NCBI GenBank assembly: GCA_011525095.1
Contig: WTIV01000088.1
Span: 1-9,429 of the forward strand
Reading direction: 5' to 3'
Source: Methanobacteriota archaeon
GTDB taxonomy: Archaea > Thermoplasmatota > Poseidoniia > Poseidoniales > Poseidoniaceae
Length of the DNA stretch: 9,429 nucleotides
In this document: piece after piece, positions 6,901 to 9,429 of the stretch
Layout: the number at the start of each line of letters is the position of its first letter
Numbering within the stretch: position 1 is the stretch's first letter
Notes under the pieces: model-generated
Seen by the model: only the letters and a program-made list of their open reading frames with translations
Told to the model about the DNA's origin: nothing
The model's database searches: none
Translations under genes and position numbers: made by a program

Positions 6901-8926
6901 AACGTTCGTGATTTATGTCAAGGGCTGGTCTGAAGGTGAACCGGTCAAATCTATTGAGAAAGGAACCTTCGACGTGCTTGAGTTGTGGGTTAACGTATCG
7001 ATTAGGTCGATAGGAAATATTGTCTTCGAGATTTATGACACAAGTGAGATTATTCTCCCTGGTACATGTGCAGAGTACGACCTCAACGTAATCAAGAATT
7101 ACGAAGCAGGCTACTTGGTATTCACAACTCCAGGCGCTCCTGAAGCTAAGCCTGAAGAAATCGATCTAAACACATGGAGACAAGACCACTGGACAGTATC
7201 CTTGGACTTCTCTAATGCGCCAGGCCCAAGAGATCCGACCGACCCGAATAGTCCGAGATTATGGCCAGTTGGAACAACTTACACGGTAGGAATTGCCGTT
7301 TGCGCCCCATACAATGCAAATGCAGGATTAGGGCCGGCAGTCACAGTGAAAGCACACTTGGAAGGATATCCACGCGTAGCAGATTCAGTAATCCTATCAA
7401 CGAACGTAATCCACGTCTTCGACCTAGATGCAGAAGTTGAGATGACTGAACTCGAAGTAAATCCGGGTGACACTTGGCTGATTCCTACAACCGTTACCAA
7501 TGCAGGTAATGGCCCTGACAGGTACGACTTGAGACTTGGCAGAGTTTACGAAACGCAGAGCCAAATCGATGTACTGTGGGATATTGATATTCCTAGATCG
7601 ATTCTTACAGAGTTGACAAGAGGAACATCACAGACCGTTGATATCACAATCAATGTGCCAACACAAGTCCCTGCAGGAGACTACACTGTAGTGATTCAAG
7701 CATTCAGCGAAGAAGACTATCCTGATGAAACAGGACACAGAACAAGACTGCGTGATGAAATCATGTTACAGATTACAGTGAATGAATTCTATGACATGCA
7801 GATTAGCATGGATCCATCTGTCGACAACGCAGTCAAGACAAGCGCTCCTGGAAGAATAGTTGAATTCGTAGTGAATGTTACAAACGCTGGAAACGTTCCA
7901 GACACACCGTCACTACACAACCACACCTCTTCCAAGGATGGTTCTACAGGCAACCTCGTCTGGAATACACTTCCAGGAATGGGCGCACTTGGTGGACCAG
8001 ATGGCTGGAAGATAGAGTGGAAGATGGTTGACTTCGTTGGAGACGTTGTAGTCGAAACCGAGTGTTTGAGAACATCTTCTACAGAGGCAGAGTTCCCAGA
8101 CGACACATGTGTCTTCCTTGAGGATATCAACGAGTGGAGACTTCCAGAGATGGAACCATACACCACACACACAATGGTTGCTACAGTTCATATTGCAACC
8201 GGTGCTAAGTTGGATACAAGGAATATCGGATTGAAGGTTACAAGCATTGCAGGTAATATGGACAACGACGGAGACCATGATGACAGCCCAGAGTGGACTG
8301 GCGATTTGCTAGATACAAACGAATTTATTGTAACATTGAGACTACGTGCACCAAACTTGGTTATTTCAGAAGTTTCAGTATCAGAGACAAGCAACGATGT
8401 TGACAAGACAATCCCGGTACGTGTAGTTCTACAAAACACTGGAAACGTTCACGCGACCAACATCGAGGTGGTTCTGTGTGAATTCAGTGAAGCAGATGAT
8501 GAAGTTCTAAAGGACATCAGAAAGAACGGATGTCCAGAAGACACAATTGTAATGCGACAAACTGTAGGCGCTCTACTTGCTCCTGATGCAAGCGAAGATG
8601 CACAAGAAATCGAATTGTATCTGCTATACCCAGTGTCTGCAGGTTCGCATGAAGTTGTAGTAGTAGTAGACCCGTCTAACTCAATTGTTGAGGTAAGCGA
8701 ATCAGATAACCTGAAGGTTGTAGGAAGCGAACTATCTAGCGGTTCTCCATTCATGGATGTAGCTGGTGAAATAATCAATGATTGGGCACTACCATTTGGT
8801 GTTCTACTTCTAACATGTTCACTGTTCGGTGTACTGTACCTAGTAGGTAAGGGTCGCAGAGCAGATGTTAAGAACAGACTAGCAGAACAAAGCAGTTTGA
8901 TTTCAGTTCTAGAAGACGAGAGCTGA
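3923..8926 (+). CDS. Large surface-anchored protein: seven-repeat propeller with inserted VWA domain, NEW3/CARDB-like stalk, C-terminal membrane helix
   Basis: A 1667-residue secreted type I membrane protein. A Sec-type signal peptide (KIK, hydrophobic core, AAPAAA near 31) should be cleaved at about residue 31. Seven repeats of the form D..GNVHI.W.D.R end at Trp66, 116, 179, 242, 596, 679 and 753, as expected for a seven-bladed beta-propeller. A von Willebrand A domain (about 250-517) with metal-site motif DTSGS (Asp257, Ser259, Ser261) and SDEGPKDGD (Asp408) interrupts repeat four. From about 780 to 1600 follow immunoglobulin-like modules, several marked by ITNTGN, VTNAGN or LQNTGN (NEW3/CARDB type), beginning near 780, 907, 1022, 1166, 1290 and 1478. 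The last ends in a typical CARDB VDPSNSIVEVSESDN. A membrane helix (1621-1641) and basic-acidic tail (GKGRR to the end) anchor it. Such architecture suggests adhesion or ligand binding outside the cell; the ligand is unknown. It has its own putative promoter and no operon partner. Confidence 0.92.
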   Translation: MGGKIKSISLAAIMVLSTLSGIMMAAPAAATQVVITEAIQVVDGGSASDRMAAVASDSQGNVHVVWSRSNQHLYYSMVSPRGETLIDATQVTGSGLHKIFHPDMVIDENDKVHIVWADHAGQHKIMYTALHPFNTAMDGSVSDDGTLTAIDDFIVAQHINNRDWPAIDVDSKGNVHIVWQDHYDSLDMFFQQPQIYYKMLQPDYSVQNAIVLFDDTLLTPIIGHKGHPDIVVDANDYVQIAWDDTRGGKVELVFIVDTSGSMYSEWADVCTVIYGGNFASGGFFKGIKPMLQEGNMTVYETIYGLGNTLPSVAQSGNCASYYQSGQGPRNTALGLNPGDDSGGLRVLPGTVYNGATYSGYSGEDWGPGSNWACLSWKDAIGNVPGNPPTSSDHRWNPNATKIVLPVSDEGPKDGDPSQQADDTTSINEAHDNCVSAGVIPVGLYGQSYGGAGNIESHMKDLAQCPNGVVSTATRNCPGNSVRGTDAGGQTYEFPSGTGGASQMQLLVEAMVYISTNNSREIFMTVLDPYGKMDNDPTWVAGSPGHTTTGSGYEEDVGRGSEGHLVVVNDTRVTIDDAFSFHPSIGVDMQGNTHIAWMDGRDYGFEKNVPYEIYYTKLRLQGAGEWDGVPEGLSTYAIKRIDDTPISEVEGPGNMPQGASQNSAYPALLTDPQNNVHIAWLDFGNGSAGEEVLYTRLNATEDTGPGETALDPWNSTAVTSWSSFKLGPSQLSKPSLGQPPAFANDLGSGAHIAWSDTNKCSDESNGGPWTICYSHVLTGQVDVEFDEGETYYHVIEPGEQTIYNLTINNTTPGPKDLVADTYNLNLTGMPENWTANLYFSNNHTAIFPDTPIFLEGGEMARMYLRVRAPSVYQAAEDQLAEITVSAISMKDPAIRSERLTLTLMDVVHGIDLDTSHRMADVEQGQTAIFSITITNTGNVYDTFAFYDPNSLEGQSEWILPFGWQVNFPLQVALDPGQSVTKNLELTVPTSQDPGTFVIYVKGWSEGEPVKSIEKGTFDVLELWVNVSIRSIGNIVFEIYDTSEIILPGTCAEYDLNVIKNYEAGYLVFTTPGAPEAKPEEIDLNTWRQDHWTVSLDFSNAPGPRDPTDPNSPRLWPVGTTYTVGIAVCAPYNANAGLGPAVTVKAHLEGYPRVADSVILSTNVIHVFDLDAEVEMTELEVNPGDTWLIPTTVTNAGNGPDRYDLRLGRVYETQSQIDVLWDIDIPRSILTELTRGTSQTVDITINVPTQVPAGDYTVVIQAFSEEDYPDETGHRTRLRDEIMLQITVNEFYDMQISMDPSVDNAVKTSAPGRIVEFVVNVTNAGNVPDTPSLHNHTSSKDGSTGNLVWNTLPGMGALGGPDGWKIEWKMVDFVGDVVVETECLRTSSTEAEFPDDTCVFLEDINEWRLPEMEPYTTHTMVATVHIATGAKLDTRNIGLKVTSIAGNMDNDGDHDDSPEWTGDLLDTNEFIVTLRLRAPNLVISEVSVSETSNDVDKTIPVRVVLQNTGNVHATNIEVVLCEFSEADDEVLKDIRKNGCPEDTIVMRQTVGALLAPDASEDAQEIELYLLYPVSAGSHEVVVVVDPSNSIVEVSESDNLKVVGSELSSGSPFMDVAGEIINDWALPFGVLLLTCSLFGVLYLVGKGRRADVKNRLAEQSSLISVLEDES
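4670..5473 (+). other. Von Willebrand A domain nested in propeller repeat four
   Basis: This segment encodes residues about 250-517 of the surface protein. It opens with VELVFIVDTSGSM, a textbook first VWA strand with metal-ion-dependent adhesion site residues Asp257, Ser259 and Ser261. KIVLPVSDEGPKDGD provides the later Asp408 in the usual 'TDG-P-DGD' position, and a strand VIPVGLYG follows. At about 268 residues it is larger than a typical VWA (near 180-200). The extra length is Gly/Ser/Asn-rich and carries six cysteines (270, 318, 373, 433, 464, 476). Immediately before it the propeller reads IAWDDTRGGK, and immediately after it resumes at REIFMTVLDPYG, so together the flanks make one normal repeat. 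Confidence 0.8.
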
Positions 8927-8936
8927 GATTGCTGAA

Positions 8937-8973
8937 GGCATTGACTTCACTGCTCAGCAGTGGGGTCAATGCC
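8937..8973 (+). terminator. Long hairpin between convergent genes, probable transcription end signal
   Basis: GGCATTGAC (8937-8945) pairs with GTCAATGCC (8965-8973), and CACTGC (8948-8953) with GCAGTG (8957-8962) around a TCA loop. In + strand RNA the intervening UU and GG can form U-G wobbles, giving a near-continuous 17-bp stem. In - strand RNA that step is an AA/CC mismatch, so the stem is better on +. It begins 11 bases after the surface-protein stop. No U-tract follows, so the terminator role is inferred from position and stability. Confidence 0.55.
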
Positions 8974-9369
8974 CAATGCTGCCCACCATGGCAACTCGAT
9001 GCTTTGAGGCGCAGCTATGAATTGGCCACTTCTCTCAGCGAACTGTCTGATCATTCTAACTCGAACTTCGTCCATTAGTTTCTCACTTGCTTCAGCACCA
9101 AGTTTCAACTCACGAGCGAACTCTTTGAAGTTAAACTTCGAGCCTGGTGATTCCAGAATATTGTGAATCATTAATCGTTGTTCATAAGATTCGAAATCGT
9201 TGTCTACCGTTGAAGAGACCCTTTGCTTGATTTGTTGATGCAGAGCAATCAGCGCATCTCTTTCTCTATCGAGTTTTTCAATCGCTTCAGAAATTGTTGA
9301 CAAGTGATGGGCTCCTTCTCCCACTCCGATCATCTTCCTTCCACTGACAACCTCTGCTACTTTTACCAT
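8947..9369 (-). CDS. Small protein of unknown function with a probable coiled coil
   Basis: A 140-residue soluble protein from ATG at 9369-9367 to TGA at 8949-8947. GGAG lies 2 bases before the ATG, rather close; an in-frame TTG at 9393 would add eight residues but has no ribosome site. No family is recognised. Residues 22-51 (HLSTISEAIEKLDRERDALI and onward) have heptad-like hydrophobic spacing, suggesting a coiled coil. Residues 79-115 (FNFKEFARELKL, then SEKLMDEVRVRMIRQFAERS) look like helices with a helix-turn-helix-like break at GAEA, which could be a small DNA- or protein-binding module, but this is weak. The C-terminus is ELPWWAALGIDPTAEQ. It is convergent with the surface-protein gene, 20 bases between stops, and its last eight codons and stop lie in the shared hairpin. 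No operon partner is visible in the window. Confidence 0.75.
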   Translation of the reverse strand: MVKVAEVVSGRKMIGVGEGAHHLSTISEAIEKLDRERDALIALHQQIKQRVSSTVDNDFESYEQRLMIHNILESPGSKFNFKEFARELKLGAEASEKLMDEVRVRMIRQFAERSGQFIAAPQSIELPWWAALGIDPTAEQ

Positions 9370-9407
9370 GTCTCCACTAAGTTTGTTTGACAATTTTAGT
9401 GGGCCAC

Positions 9408-9426
9408 CAGCGGGTAAAACCCGCTG
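9408..9426. other. Perfect 8-bp hairpin at the right edge
   Basis: CAGCGGGT (9408-9415) and ACCCGCTG (9419-9426) are exact reverse complements around AAA. On the - strand it lies about 40 bases upstream of the small gene's ATG, beyond a weak TATA-like CTAAAAT (9394-9400). It could be the terminator of a gene beyond the edge, or a regulatory palindrome for the small gene. The sequence outside the window is needed to choose. Confidence 0.45.
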
Positions 9427-9429
9427 TGT

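Noticed and set aside
8651..8668. GTAGTAGTAGTA triplet run
   Set aside because: It encodes consecutive valines in a beta strand of the CARDB-like module (EVVVVVDP). It is short and explained by coding, so it was not treated as a repeat element.
3923..8926. An assembly fusion of two genes at the VWA boundary
   Set aside because: The frame is continuous, and the flanks on either side of the VWA join into one normal propeller repeat, which fits a domain insertion rather than a chimera.
9370..9393. TTG at 9393 as the start of the - strand gene
   Set aside because: It adds eight residues but has no ribosome site, whereas ATG at 9369 has GGAG just upstream.

Overview
The window looks like a piece of a marine planktonic archaeal genome, most likely Marine Group II (Candidatus Poseidoniales) or a close relative. 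This is inferred from gene content and style, not from a marker gene. The clues are moderate GC, tight gene packing, clear purine-rich Shine-Dalgarno sites before some genes, a TATA-like element before the large gene, and a very long type I surface protein built from propeller, von Willebrand A and NEW3/CARDB-like modules with one C-terminal membrane anchor. No rRNA, tRNA, CRISPR or mobile element was seen.

Left part (1-3827, all on +). The window opens inside a flavoprotein of the succinate dehydrogenase/fumarate reductase family. It keeps the family's fold signatures, but every dicarboxylate-binding residue I can align has been replaced. A 45-base gap with a perfect inverted repeat leads to a FHIT-like HIT-family nucleotide hydrolase, which overlaps by an ATGA junction the start of a 516-residue membrane acyltransferase of the Gpt2/PlsC-like superfamily. 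After a 34-base gap containing another hairpin comes a 211-residue soluble protein of unknown function with a basic linker and an acidic, aromatic C-terminal tip. The three genes from the HIT protein to the unknown protein are probably co-transcribed. The acyltransferase is notable because G3P-type acyltransferases do not belong to the classical archaeal ether-lipid pathway.

Middle and right (3828-8926, +). A 95-base intergenic region carries a TATA-like element, a palindrome across the expected transcription start, and a good ribosome binding site. It precedes a 1667-residue secreted, membrane-anchored protein. The N-terminal half has seven recognisable propeller repeats, and a von Willebrand A domain of about 268 residues is inserted inside the fourth. 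The C-terminal half is a stalk of about six immunoglobulin-like modules, followed by one membrane helix and a short charged tail. The extracellular cysteines fall into even-numbered groups.

Right end (8927-9429). A small unknown gene on the - strand converges on the surface protein. The two genes share a 37-base, nearly continuous hairpin that covers the stop codon and last codons of the - strand gene; it is probably a transcription end signal. A second perfect hairpin lies at the right edge, upstream of this gene. No stretch longer than 300 bases is without a gene.
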